From Cephalopachus bancanus (lineage: Eukaryota > Chordata > Mammalia > Primates > Tarsiidae): 64,000 nt of DNA. Location: positions 6,746,501 through 6,810,500 of the forward strand of contig JAPVLO010000056.1 of assembly GCA_027257055.1 (NCBI GenBank). The letters are read 5' to 3'. A program made the translations under genes and the position numbers. The notes below the pieces were generated by a model. The model did no database searches, was not told the DNA's origin, and saw only the letters and a program-made list of their open reading frames with translations. Below are positions 33,601 through 46,439 of this stretch, one piece after another (positions within the stretch are counted from its first letter, which is position 1; each line of letters starts with the position of its first letter).

Positions 33601-35802
33601 TCACATTTCCCTCTTGTGCCTGCTACCTCTTGGGAATAGCTGAGGTCTATACTTGGAAGGGTGTGTGGCCACATGTCAGTGTATCCTCAAAGTTAGTTCC
33701 ATTAGATTGGTTTCAATAGTTGCTTGGCACAATTTATTATTTTCTACTGAGAATCCATAGGTAGATATACAAGAGCTATAAAATGATATTTGAGCTCTTT
33801 ACTGTTTCCTGTTTTAAGCAATCTGGACAGAAGGGGAAGGGAGACAATGGCTCTTTTCCCCAATGTTCTGAGGGGCCCGTTTCACAAGGACCTGATGTAA
33901 AAAGAGGTTCCTCAGACCACAGGCCCAGTTTTGTAGTTCTGAGTGCTTGATGCTGATCTGTCCTTGGATTATGGGGGGGTGTGTCCGCCCCTGTTCTCTG
34001 GTTGCCACCTCTTCTGGGAGCTGGGACAGCTGGTGTCTTCTTTGTCTCGACCTGCCTACTACGCTACTTTGCCTTAGTAATCCCTCTGTAAATACTGACC
34101 TACGAAAGAAGATTGTCCCTCAGAAAGGCCCCTGGTCACTGGCTCTAGCCTCAGCAAGAGTTGCAGTGTTTCACCCCTATAGGCAAAAATAGGTGCTTTT
34201 CGTATTACCATAAAACTGTCAGTATCCACCCCCTCCTTCTAGCTGTGCCACTTTTTTAATGGTCTGAAAGCTGATGACTTAGAAGTTACTCAAGAAGACT
34301 TGAGTATGTATTTTGACTTCCAGCACTTCCTGAATGGGATTTTTATTAAAAGGCAAAAAGAAACACAGTTGTGTTAAGTTATTTTTACCTTTTTTGTTTG
34401 TTTTTAAAGAGGGTTACATCTAAGTGACTTCCTAGAAATACAATAGCTGTGATGACCATACCAGCTGATATCTGTCTTTGGTTCCTCTGGCTTCTCGTTT
34501 AGTCCCTTCCTTCCCCTGGTAGATCCTGTCTTGATCCTGCTCAGGCCTGCATTCAGCCCTTATGGGGCTCCATTTTTATGAAAGAAGCTATTGCCACCAA
34601 GGAAGTTACAAATTGGGATAAACAGTGTGGTCGACAGGAGGACCGGTTGCTTGTTGATTGAATAAAGGAATGAAACTACTTTATCACAAGCAATTTAAAA
34701 AGTAAAACAAGGGAGGGGGAGAGATTTTCAGCTTATTTTTCCATATGTAAGAAAAAAGACTGTATTGCCCCATTCAACTGAAGGTTGCTCTGCTGGTATG
34801 GAGACTCATGGTGATTTTAGGTCCATGTCTGACAATGTAGGTGATAGAACAGTGGGAAATGATGTTCCTGTTTATATGATTTTTGGAGCCTTCCTTCCCT
34901 CCTCTCGGTCCCTACCTTGGGGTGGCTCTTATTTCTATTGCTGATTGAGAACATACTCAAAACCGCCTGAAATGGGCAGTTAATCTGCATCCAATTCAAG
35001 GTATTCTCATCATTTCAGGGAAAAAAAAATGCATCGTTTAAAAAAAAAAGGTGGGAAGAGAAGGCAGAGAGAAGCCGTTTCTCTAGGTCAGTGTCAACAT
35101 GGCAACAGCCATTCTATTTAGATCTGACAAGCCCAGTAGTCATCCGAGAGAGTTCTTCAGCTAAATAGGTGTGAAGCAGAGGTTGTATCTTGAGGGTACT
35201 TGCAGTTAGGGTCCCAAAACATATGGCACAAGACATCTTTGAACAAAATAACAGACGGCAATGTGTGCTTTGTGCTTTTAAGGCAGGTGTTTTATGTAAT
35301 TTTGCAGTTTTTTAATATGCGTTCTCACAGTGTTCTTCATCACATCCAAACCCCATATCGTCATCCTCACCTATATGGTCAGAAGAGCAGAAAGGACCAA
35401 AGTGGTAGAGCCTTCCACAAACACCTAAGTTACATGTTGGCCTACTAATTTTACTTGGTTATATTTTTGTCAGCTACTAGAAGGATTTTTTTTTTCAAGA
35501 AAGGACCTCTTTTTGCTTCTGATCATTGTTTTGTTATTTTTATGGCTTCTTTTCTTTTTGTTTATTAGTTTACAATAGCTCAGTGTATTCATCAGTTGTA
35601 TTCTTGTGTGAAGGGCATGACGAAGGACCATATGCAGTGTAAATTATAGTCTATGGGCAGATATGGTCCATTTATCTAATTATGTCCTGCCCAGAGAGCT
35701 ATGGCAGTCTCTCTTCTACTTGCCACCAGTGAGAAAAACTTTAAGAAAATTAAATTTGGGAAGAAGACAACAAAACAACTTCTTTGAAGCCACAGCCAAT
35801 GA
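33601..35802. other. Unassigned non-coding DNA
   Basis: No gene or confident repeat in about 2.2 kb. It has a G7 run at 33972-33978 and A8/A10 runs near 35023-35049. Open frames up to 82 codons carry no recognised domain. Confidence 0.5.
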
Positions 35803-35817
35803 CTTCTTCACGCTTTT

Positions 35818-36106
35818 TTATTTTTTTTCTTGAGTTGGAGTCTCACTCTGTCGCCCAGACTGGAGTGTAGTGGCCGCTCCCAGCCACTGCAACCTCGCCT
35901 GCTGGGTTCCGGCGATCCTTCCACCTCAGCCTTCCGAGTAGCCGGAATTACAGGCGCGTGCTACCACGCCCGGCTGATTTTTTGATTTATTGTAGAGATG
36001 AGGTCTCACTGCCCAGGTGGGTCTCGAACCCGCGGGCCCAGGCAATCCACTCACCTCAGCCTCCCAAAGGCGCGGGATTACAGGCTGAGCCACCGAGCCC
36101 GGCTCT
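35818..36106 (-). mobile_element. Alu, young-type subfamily, antisense
   Basis: Compact subfamily copy ('gtggccgctcccagccactg', 'cactgcccaggtgggtctcg') ending 'gagcccggct'. A perfect 15-bp duplicated target, cttcttcacgctttt, is at 35803-35817 and 36107-36121. Two extra bases (ct) lie between the element end and the duplication. Confidence 0.96.
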
Positions 36107-36147
36107 CTTCTTCACGCTTTTATCCCAGGGGTCAAGGTGTCTCCTAA

Positions 36148-36333
36148 TTGTTGAATGAATGAATTAATAAATATCTAGAATTGTCCTCCTCAACTCGAGT
36201 TCAGTGGAAGCTTCTAGAGAATAGGGACTTTTGTCTCTCGTTCACGACTGTGTCCCTAGCATCTAGGACGTGCATGGTGCATAGCCGATGTGCCTCTCCT
36301 CCCACTCCCAATGTTGAATGAATGAATGAATTC
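36148..36333 (+). repeat. L2 3' end with two GAAT-type tails
   Basis: 'gttgaatgaatgaattaata' near 36148-36168 and a second 'gttgaatgaatgaatgaatt' near 36313-36332 bracket an L2-like 3' segment ('tagagaatagggacttttgt', 'actgtgtccctagcatctag', 'catggtgcatagccgatgtg'). This suggests two adjacent L2 3' ends. Confidence 0.7.
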
Positions 36334-36791
36334 AAAGCATTATTTAACCCTAAAGTAATCGGTGATATGGTAATCTCTAATTTATAATATTGAGAACACC
36401 AAACTTACATAGCTTACAAGTAGAAGCATTCTTACAACTCTGCAAAATATGTTCCTGTTGTCTCTGTGGGGGGAAAATATTGTGCTTATATATATTAAAA
36501 GTGAAATTCAGAAAATGACCAAAACTAGTTGTTTTCATCATGGGCAGAACAGGTAAAAAACAAATAAGCAAACAAACAACAGCATTTTTTAAAAATCAAC
36601 AAAATAAGCAGTAGATAAGCCATATTGTTTTTTCATGAGTTATAATGTACAAGTTTTCTCCTTTCCTATCATTGTTTCCAGATATAAATTTCAAAACTGT
36701 TTTGTAAGTTTCCCACATTCTAATTTCATCCTTGTGTCTGATGTAGGATCTTACCCTTACCACTTTGTTGTGTCTCTGCTTTTCCAGACGT
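36334..36791. other. Unassigned AT-rich DNA
   Basis: No gene or repeat recognised. Confidence 0.5.
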
Positions 36792-36806
36792 AAAATTGGT
36801 ATAACA

Positions 36807-37110
36807 AGGCTGGGCTCAGTGACTCAGCCTGTCATCCCAGCACTTTGCAAGGCCGAGGCAAGTGGATTGCCTGAGCCCGCGGGTTCAAGACCAGCCCCGG
36901 CAACTTGGCGAGACCTCGTCTCTACAATAAATCACAAATTAGCTGGGTGTGGTAGCGTGCACCTGTAGTTCTGGCTACTTGGAAGGCTGAGGCGGAAGGA
37001 TTGCTGGAGTCCAGCAGGTTGACACTGGGGTGGCTGTGAGTGTGCCACTGCACTCCAGCCTGGGCAATGGAGTGAGACACCAACTCAAAAAAGAAAGAAA
37101 GAAAGAAAGA
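36807..37110 (+). mobile_element. Alu, lineage-specific type, sense, with (GAAA)n tail
   Basis: Reads 'aggctgggctcagtgactca' through 'caacttggcgagacctcgtc', 'acaataaatcacaaattagc' and the long right arm 'ggtggctgtgagtgtgccac', ending in a GAAA microsatellite tail. Duplicated target aaaattggtataaca / aaaatttgcataaca (two mismatches) at 36792-36806 and 37111-37125. Confidence 0.95.
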
Positions 37111-37125
37111 AAAATTTGCATAACA

Positions 37126-38790
37126 GTGCTCATCACATAGCAAGGTGGGGAGGGGCATAGGACTAAATGAGTGAACAGCTGTCAAACCCCTTGAGATGAC
37201 TCTGTGAGTCAGAAGGGAAGTGCGTCGTTATTAATCATTATTATTGTTATTTTTAAATGGCTCAGAGCCATCTCTAAATTTAGTAATAGAATGAGTGCAT
37301 CTAATAATTCTTTCTGTGTACATGCTCTGTGGTCATGCATTTCACAAATTAAATGGCAGGATACTTGTAGGATATGATTATAATGATCCAAGTAAATGAT
37401 CCTCAACCAATTCAAAATTATGTGATTAAGACCCCAAGGAGCTAAGGCAAGCACTTTGCTTTGTTACCTTTCAGCTTCTCCAGCAACCCATTTTGTGTTT
37501 ATTTAGGCGAAGAGGAAAAAGTTAGCTTCTTAAAAATTAACTTGGACTTCTCTGTGTAATTGGTTTGGAATTCAGGAGTCCGTGGGTCACTCCTTAATTT
37601 CCACATAAATGTATCTGAAACACCTTGTCCATGATATACACACGAGTGGCTTCAGACATGATTAGCTCAGCTTCCTGTCAGTTGTTGAGTCAAGCATAAT
37701 TTGTGAACTTTCAAAGTCATATAGTGTATCTTCAAATATCATCTGAAAAGACAGTCATAGGTATTATTTTTCCTGTTGTTCCTTGTCTCCTCCCGGACCC
37801 TTCTGTCAAGAAGCTGCATTTGGGTCTGAGTTAGGTTATGTTGCAAGTCAATGGAGAGCCGGCTCCCAGGGCGCACAGCCTGCTTTCAGCTTGAATTATC
37901 TCAGGCAGACATCCTGGCTGGGGGTGGTGCAGGACTCGGAGGGCTCAGCCTGGGAAGACCTGAGGTTGGCAGCCCACTAAGTTGGGACTGAGAAAAGAAA
38001 AGGGAAATTCTATCTTTTCTGGTGCTTTTCCCCTCTTGGCTTCTCCACTAAAAATCAATAACGTGGTCGATAGTTGGTTTTGAGTTGTTCACTACATGCA
38101 GGAGTTTTTCTGATGTAAACCTTTGGTGTCTGGGCTTCAGACATTATAATGTGTCAGGGAAGGTTTGAGAGCTGTCACAGCCCTCCTGGGTTACATTTTA
38201 TTCCCATGACAACCTTTGTAATTCGAGAAGGGAAGAATAGATCAATTTTTATACCATTTAGTTGTTAGGGAAATTTTTTTCCCCCACGAATTGATTATTC
38301 TTTTAAAAATTTACCGTGTTTATGTATTTTTCTTTGAAATAGAAACAGCAAATAAAAAATAAGATCTTTTCATTAAAGAATGTCTTAAAGTGAAAAGCAG
38401 AACAGCTCAAGTCTTGCTCTAAGTTGTTAAGACCCGGTTGTATCCTGTTCAGAATTCTCACATTCCTTTTGCATGACTTGGAATGACACTTTTAATTTTA
38501 GTTGTGTCCATTTGGGAAAACCTGGTGTCTTTTCTTAGTAGTACCCTAGAATGGCAATATCAGGGAGAATAAAGCGGCATGGCATCAGCCATAATGCTTG
38601 TGTGGTTTTAATGTACATTTTGGTTTCTTTGAAACTGTATGGTGACTTTTATGGATATTGAATTATTAAGGTTAATGAATAGTCATTATAACTGATGTCT
38701 ATTAAAAAGTTTTTATTTTCATTTGATTCTTTTCTATTAAATCTCTTGCTACCTCGGTTTGCAAATCATTTTCTCTTCTAAAAATATTTG
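37126..38790. other. Unassigned non-coding DNA
   Basis: No gene or confident repeat. 37640-37980 is somewhat GC-richer and repeat-free. Confidence 0.5.
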
Positions 38791-38877
38791 TATTTGGGCA
38801 ACCCCTTTGGGTCCCCTCCCACTATGGGAGCTTTTCTGTACTCTCAATAAATCCTGCTTTCTAAAAAAAAAAAAATT
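38791..38877 (+). mobile_element. Polyadenylated retrocopy of an endogenous-retrovirus R region (gammaretrovirus-like LTR)
   Basis: 'ggcaacccctttgggtcccc', 'tcccactatgggagctttt' and 'ctcaataaatcctgctttct' match, in order, the R region of class I ERV LTRs (LTR7/HERV-H-like: a GCAACCC start, GGGTCCCC, a small GGAGCTT hairpin, then AATAAA). AATAAA is at 38846-38851, followed 11 bases later by 13 A. Possible target duplication atatttg at 38784-38790 and 38878-38884. Since U3 and U5 are absent and a poly(A) tail is present, it looks like an L1-type copy of an LTR-derived transcript end. No coding sequence is present. Confidence 0.65.
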
Positions 38878-38884
38878 ATATTTG

Positions 38885-40860
38885 CTTTCGTATTTTTTCT
38901 TTTTTCCTAATAATTATTCTTCTCCAACATCATAACTCTTATAAGAATTATGCTTGAAAAGCTGTAAGGTAACTTCTAGTATTTTCAGTGGATATAAGAT
39001 GACAAAATTGTGTTTGTAAGATAACTTCAAGTTTCAGAAGATAGATTTCTAAGTGAAATAGAAATGTTTTTGTAAAATTGTATTGCAACCGCATCTTACA
39101 GAGGAGCAAATGCTTTCCTTTAAAACACCCAATACATTCATTTGAAATACCTGTCAAATATTTGAACAATAATATTTAAGAAGGAACACTAGAATTAGAC
39201 CTCTTATCATTAGATAGTGTTAGCTATCAATCATGCTGTATTAATGGAAAGGAATTGGTACAATCTCATTAAAAAAAAACAGGCAAACTTTGGGCTTTCC
39301 TCTCTAGTGAAAATATATCATTCATGTCTTCCATTACTGTGCTATAATTATGGAAAGTGAAGCAGAACGGGATCGATAGGGCAATTTATCAATGCGTTCC
39401 AAACTATTCTAGCACGGTTTACGTCATGCCACCTCAGATACTGTCATTCAATACAGAGACAGCTAATAGTAGAAAGACTTTAGACTGATCCATTTCAGTA
39501 TAATGTCTTCCTATATCATGCTCTATGTTGGATCATGGTTTAATTAATTGTTTCACTCTGGTATTAAGCGAAGTAATCTATTTCCTCAATTGAATTTCAA
39601 TTGAAATTTTAAAATTCAGTTTTCAAGTGTAAAAAGCGCTATAACAGTAGATATTGTGATGTGTGCATGACTTTAGCCTTTTTCAGTACTGTTATGAGTT
39701 CTATCACAATTGGGACTAGAATACAAGCCAGATATTCATCATGGTGCAAGAAGCATTAATATTTAAATAATATTGGTAAAGGACATTATTTAGGACCCCA
39801 AATTTTTGTCTTAATATCACAAGATTCAAAATTCTTTAGGCTTTATTATCATATTTATGATTTAAATAGGATAGTATATTTGGGGTTTTTTTCATAAAGC
39901 CATGTACAATATGGCCACCACAAACTTCCCCCCATACTGATCGGATGCTAAATATTCATAACATTGAAGATACTAAATTGCACATTAAAGTGCTATTTAT
40001 TTCAGTATGATAAAAGGAATTTTCAAATGACTGAATTATCATTTTCCTTTTTCATATGATATAACATTATCTCCCAGTGTTATTTTGGTTAATTCAACTT
40101 TCTACAAAACTATATGGATCTGGTAATGATGCCACAGTCACACCAATGCAGAATTATTTGTAGTTTAGATTTGTAGCCTGAGAGGTATTTTCAAGGACAG
40201 AACTTATTTTTTTATTGAGTTAAAAACATTGAAACTTAAGGAGAAAGAGTGAGGTTGAAGATAACCTTGTCAGAAAACATCTATAACACTTGGTCTTGGA
40301 AAAATATCAGCATCTACAAGTTTTGCCTTTTTGTTTTCTGTTAAATCTGTTCCCTAAAGATTACATTTTTGTTTATTGGTAATTTCCTCACCTAAGAAGA
40401 GTTTTGTCCTATGTGACTCCTTAAGAGAGTTTCCATGAGCTCCTAAAACGTGGAGTGGGACACAGTTTAAAGGTTTGTTATCGTTTTCTAGGATTATACT
40501 TGATGGAATGTGATGAAAGCACCTCTCCCTTCTACTTTTTATATCTCAAATTTGAACATGCTTAGGAATGTTTTGATGTCAATTATGGCTATGTTTTTGA
40601 CCACTTCTTTCTTTTTTTATACCTTCCACTTTCCTACTCACCAGTGCTCCTCTGGTATTTTTTTTTAAGAGCTTGTCTGCTAAAGGGTTAAGGACTCAGA
40701 TTTTAAGCTGCTTTCGTGTGATGTATTTAAGTTAAGGAAACTGGGGTGTCATTACCTCGGTGAAGATGTTGTAAATTGTTTTGTTGGCAAGGTTCAGTGG
40801 GGGTTATTTTACCTGATATCACATTGTATTGTTTAATGTGGACTATTTTTAACTAGCATT
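38885..40860. other. Unassigned AT-rich DNA
   Basis: No gene or confident repeat in about 2 kb. Confidence 0.5.
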
Positions 40861-40909
40861 CTATTTAAACAGTGTCAGCGAATTCTGAGAGCTTGCCAAG
40901 CAAATTCTC

Positions 40910-40978
40910 AAAATGGTTGCCAAGCTGTAAGATGGCTGCCAAGGTTTGAGCACACTGCACAGGTTCAAAATGGTGACC
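40910..40978 (+). promoter_or_regulatory. Cluster of three YY1-like motifs
   Basis: AAAATGGTTGCC (40910-40921), AAGATGGCTGCC (40929-40940) and AAAATGGTGACC (40967-40978) lie within 70 bases in one orientation. They resemble the YY1 site AAGATGGCGGCC, the middle copy differing by one base. No CpG island or gene start is seen nearby, so a promoter role is not supported. Confidence 0.35.
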
Positions 40979-42748
40979 AACTTCTCAGAATTGGTTGGTC
41001 AGAAACCTCCACTGCCAGTCCCCCTTCCCCCACACAGCCACCACCCAAAAAGGAAGGGGGGGAAAAAGCAAACCCGAAGATGCAAGACTTGGCACCAACT
41101 CCTTGGCACGAATGGCTATAGTGTCATCCAGAGATTCAAGTAGTCACTGCATCCTACTTGTTTCGCATGCTTGGCAGAAGACTATTCAGGGGAATACATG
41201 AGGTGAAAAACCACTGTAAAATAACATGGCCATTTCTCTACCTTGTCTAATATGTACCAAATAAGTCTTGAAAAAAAGGAGGAAAAAAGACCCGACAAGG
41301 CAATACTTTCAAAGAGCTTTCTAAGTTATAACGAAGAGTGTTCACTGAGGCTTCGGGCTGTGCCTTTTTGTACTGCTTGCCTAAAGTGGCATAAACTTTA
41401 TATACAACAGGTTTAAGATTTATTTTAGTTTTGCATTTGTTTACTTAAGTTTATAGCAATTGCTTTCTGGCAGTTGTGGTACTTAGCAGATTGAAATAAA
41501 ATCATAAGGGTGAATTAAAACATACTGCTGTTAGTGCTGATTAGAATTTTAGCTTAGTGTAAATACCGGATGCAGGGTCCAACTTTTCAGACACTTGGCA
41601 TGAGCTCAATAGGGATCTCCAGGCTATACAGGAGACAGTGTGTGTATGCTTGGATGCTTTTAACATTCTTGGATAGGTGGAGTATACTACTTCTGCTGGC
41701 ATGTTGGTTCATTGTGCTGGCTGCATAATGTGCTTGGATTCCAAGGTGGATAGAAGATGCTGAGGAAATGATAATAACTTAAAAAAACAAAACCTGGAAA
41801 AAAATTTTTCCTTGAACCCTGTGCAGTTTTTACTGTGTCATTTGGTTGTTAAAAAAAATGAATCCTAAACTAAGTTGAAAACCTGTAGGGTCCGTGATAT
41901 TTTGAGGAGTGACCTCATAGCAAATGTATTTCTACAACTTGTTGAAATTTTTCTCTGTGACACATTAAGAAATGTACGTATGAATTAATTTCTCCAGGCA
42001 GTTTGTTCCATCAGTGAATTCCTTCAGTAGTTCTTCTGTTTAATATCAGCTATGGACGTGGTTTTACATTCTGGTTGAGATCTAAACTTCTCAAGATAGT
42101 TGATAAGTGAATAAGCGTTTTATTTAATGTTTAAGTAGCTGTTCCAAAGAACGGGTTGTCATGCAGGTGGTGGTGTTTTGTTTTGTTTTTTCATGTCAAT
42201 CAGTAGTGGAATCAGCTGGTGATTATTTATTAAGATCATTTATATAGTTGGAGCTTTTGGAAATCTGTGGTGTAGGATTTGTTCAGTCGTGGTGCCCATA
42301 GGTCCTAGGTACATTTTGTGTATACTCTGTCATAAGAGGTAGCCTAGAAATGTGACTTGTCAGTCCTTTTTTTTTTTTAACTGATTTTCTCTTGCTGTTT
42401 GGTCAACAATGTTTGTAGCCATCTAAGCTTCTTGTGTGTTCATTCCCAGTGTTTTCTCTCCTAGTAAACAATTGTCAACCGAGGCCCAGTCATTCAATAG
42501 GTGAAACCAAATGTTATTGACAAAGCTAAAATCTGAACTCTATATCCTTTAGTGTGAAATATCAATGCTCATTAAGATGCTTCAGTTCTGGAAATTTCAA
42601 CATCAAGCCATGAAAGCATTTAGAGGTTAGCTGGGGAAATGTATATGATATGTAGGTTGCGTCACAGATCTCTTCATACATATTTACACAGTATGTTTGT
42701 AATGTTCTATATTGCAAATGAAAAATCATTTCATTAAAAGTTTTCCTT
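40979..42748. other. Unassigned non-coding DNA
   Basis: No gene or confident repeat. Two overlapping open frames at 40946-41201 (65 and 68 codons) have no known domain. Confidence 0.5.
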
Positions 42749-43044
42749 GACTGGGCACGGTGGCTCAAGCCTGTAATTCCAGCACTTTGGGAGACCGAGG
42801 TGAATAGATTGCTTGAGCCTGCAGGTTTGAGACCAGTCCGGGCAACTTGGCGAGACCTCGTCTCTACAATAAATCAAAAATTAGCTGGGTGTAGTAGCGT
42901 GCCTTTCAAGTAGTAGTTCCGACTATTTGAAAGGCTGAGGTGGCAGGATCGCCAGAGCCCAGCAGGTTGAGACTACAGTGGCGGTGAGTGTGCCACTGCA
43001 CTCCAGCCTAGGCAAAGGAGTGAGACTCCAACTCAAAAAAAAAA
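42749..43044 (+). mobile_element. Alu, lineage-specific type, sense
   Basis: Runs from 'gactgggcacggtggctcaa' through 'caacttggcgagacctcgtc' to a short A10 tail. The right arm carries a small insertion, 'tttcaagtag', before 'tagttccgac'. No clean target duplication was found by eye. Confidence 0.94.
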
Positions 43045-46000
43045 TGTGGTTTTTTTTTGCTGATTCTTATATATCTTACAGTAAATTAGTAATAGGGAAC
43101 TTGAATAAAGCTTTCTTTTAAAATTAAAAATCGAGAGTCCACACCTCATTACAGAAGTTATAGTATATTTTTAAACTTCAGTAGTTTAATTAGCACAGAT
43201 TATTACCTGTCAGTATTTTTTTTCTATTACATATTCACTGATGGTTTGTTTAGGTGAGTAATATTGTTGTAGCAAAGGTAAAAATTAAATACTTTTAAAA
43301 ATGTAATTTTTACTTATTCAGAACAGATTATTTCCATTGTTATGTAAGCAAGTAGAATTTTTCAAATTGCCTGGAGCATGACAAAATTCTAGATGTTATA
43401 GCATGAAACTTGCCAATCAGGCACTGTTTAGATAGGTAGAATAAGGCATACTTTTGCAAGTTCCTAAGAACTCATCAGCATTCTTGCTTATATGAAAAAT
43501 GTGGTAAATTTTAGTATTTTAAGAGAAATTTTATTCATTTTGCTGTTGTAGACATAGTCCATGTTTTAGATTAGTGAATTGCAGTCTTCAAGAAAATTTT
43601 CTGTTAGTCCTTCGAAAGTATTTTACTTTAAAGGAGTTGTTTGTGTTTTAAATTTATGTGGTGGTGTATTTAGCATTTTATCCTTTTCTACATAGCATAC
43701 ATGTATAATTAGTGCATGGGGTGTGTGTGTGTGCTTGTGTCTACCCAAGTATGTATAGAAATATAAGATTTACTTTCTATATAGTAGCTTTCTGCATAGG
43801 GCAACCCAAACAGCTGTTATTCCTTTTTATAGCTTCTTTAATCTATGTGCCAACAAGTCAGTTTACAAAATCTGTTTTGTTGATGACTGCTGCGATAATA
43901 ATTGTGGTGTTTTGTGGCTTGGCAAAAGGCTGGGGTCTCCTCTGAGGACTCTTGCCAAAGGCTTTGAAGGGGTTGAGGTGGATTCACTGCCAAAATGAGT
44001 CACCACTCTCTATTTTATTTAGTGTCCTTCTGCCAAGGCCTGAGACACTTTCTGTTTTCATTCTTTTGTAGGCTTTCCTCCCCACATTGTGGTTTTCTTC
44101 ACAGCCAGAGGCCTGGGTCTGCCAGCATAGGTGAGAGAGGCTGTGTGTGGGAAAGCTGAAGGCCTAGGGGGTTAGCTGTTGTAGACCTTGAACGAGTATG
44201 TGGGTTTAATTATATAGTTATGAATTATAAACAAAGTGATGGACGCACGCAATCTACTACACTATAGTCACCTAGATTTGGGTCAGAAACTCTCAGAAGA
44301 GTAGGCATTATTTACTTTTAAGTAGCATTCAAATAATGTGACAATGTGTTAGTGATTTTCATAATTGATTGTTTAAAAACCCCAGATTATTCATGAGTTC
44401 TGGCTATAAGCCCAAATCTTGAATTTTTCCTCAAACAAAAGAGTCCCATCCCCCTTCTTTTAAGTGCCATAATATTTTGCTTCACATAAATGCCTTTTCT
44501 CCATGCGCCTAACAGACTTCAAGAATTTATCCTAAAATCTTATTTCTACCTGTCTAAATTTAAATTGTCAACTATTAGTAGATTGAGAAATAGGAACTGC
44601 CGGTCTATTATCTGAGCTATATTAGAGATATGAACACTTTTTCCTCATCAATCACTTTCAACAGATTGAAATAAATTGAACTAAATGTTGTTTTGCTAGA
44701 GCCTTCCAACTCAAATACACATTATATATAGAAAGATGCCTGGGATAAATTTCAGTCTTCAAAATGTATGCAAAAATGACATTTTATACTTTAATAAAAG
44801 GAGAACATAGCTGGATCTTTGCTGACTTTGAACCCAGAAATTTAGCTGGCTTTTTCTTAAGTGAAAGTTGTGGCACCATTCTAAAATCTAATAAACTATG
44901 TATGCTGAATTAAATTGAGGGGTATAATTTTTGTTTTGTAACTATCCATTCATTGTGTTTGCTCTTTAAACATGGTATACATAGTAAAACTTCATTATAA
45001 CATCCCCTGAAAACATTTCCATAAAGTAAATTTTTTAAAGTTCAAAGTCCTAACTGTAGGCATGAAAATATTGTCCATATATTATGGTCCAAGCTTTTGT
45101 TCTTCAGGGGGAAGTTGCCATAAAATAGCTTTGTCTAATATTTGTTTACAAAATAAATGCTGTTAATAATTGATTATTATTTCTCATAAATATTTTCAGT
45201 TAGAAAATATATAATTACATAGGTGAAGAGTCCGAGATAATATTAGGATAAATACTGATTTGATCATATCCTACAAAGATCAATGGTTAGCATTCAATAA
45301 GTTATTATATGTGAAAGCTCTTTATGAGCTGTGAAATATTGTATAAATATCAAGAGTTTTTATTTCTTTAAGTTTGTATTTTTTTTTTAACTTTGGGTTA
45401 TCAAATTCTCCTCTACATGTAGCTACTTCATAGTTTTCATTTAAAATAGCAAAAATAAGAAAATAGAGACAGTTACTAAAAACTTGTAGTTGCTCTGTGA
45501 TATAAATTCACTTGAAATTTACATGCATCGAGTTCACGGCCAGAGTCCAAGACCAAAATTCTTTTGGATGAGCTATAAACCACTCAATCCCTGGTTAATG
45601 CTAAAACTGTGTGAAAAGTTTCAGGTGAAATTCACTATGAGCGTCATCTGAACCCTATAAACTGAGTGAAATCCTATAAACCCTGTATGAACCCCAAATA
45701 ATCAAAATAACCAAATCTGGTATATGTAATTTAAAACCACTATTTTCTAGTGGCTGCTTTCTGTGTCCACAATTTGGACACAAACTTTGCATATGGAAGT
45801 GAACGTTTTTATTTTGGAAGGTATGACTCATAAGCCACTTAGTATTTAAATATAGCTATCCTGTTGTGAAGAGCTAATAATAATACTGTTTAAAAAGAGG
45901 AACTGGAGCCTCTTTACAAGTATTAATATTTTCAGGATCTCTCAGAAATTCAGCAAGGTGCAAATATAGTTGTGGTAATGACTTTTGTTTTAGTAGCACC

Positions 46001-46190
46001 ATTAATAGTAGATATCATCATCAATGTTATTTTGAAAGAGTAATATTATCTTGGATTTATACTGAACCATTGTGTCAAATACCTAACAAAAGACTCTTGA
46101 TTCATCATTTGTCATGACAATGAGAATTGACAGGATTTAGGTATTATGGCTCTCTCTAGGCAAAAAGAGAAACGGAATCACTGATCATTC
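43045..46190. other. Unassigned DNA, mostly AT-rich
   Basis: No gene or confident repeat in about 3.1 kb. A short GT run lies near 43720-43733. 43915-44170 is GC-richer and repeat-free. A 77-codon open frame at 43712-43945 shows a hydrophobic end but no recognised family. Confidence 0.5.
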
Positions 46191-46194
46191 AAGT

Positions 46195-46300
46195 CACTTG
46201 ACTTTCAAGCTAGATGTGTGACTTCAGATATAGGTATATTACTCTTTTGGAGGCATCAGTGTCCTCTTCTGAAAAATGATTAGACTAAAACATCTTCAAT
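46195..46300 (-). repeat. MIR SINE fragment (antisense)
   Basis: 'caagctagatgtgtgacttc', 'aggtatattactcttttgga' and 'gtcctcttctgaaaaatgat' resemble the reverse MIR core, followed by an A11 run at 46304-46314. Confidence 0.65.
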
Positions 46301-46439
46301 CTCCTAAAAAAAAAAATCTGGAAGCAATTGTCTTTGTGTCCTGGTTCATAATATCCCCTGTGAAGGTAGAATGCCTTCACATGGAGGTCATATTATCACT
46401 AACCTAGCTTCTCTTATTAATTAGCATCATCAGAAGTAT

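Noticed and set aside
43712..43945. 77-codon open frame with a hydrophobic C-terminal half, as a small membrane protein
   Set aside because: It starts in a GT-rich patch, has no family resemblance, and hydrophobic translations are common in T-rich DNA.
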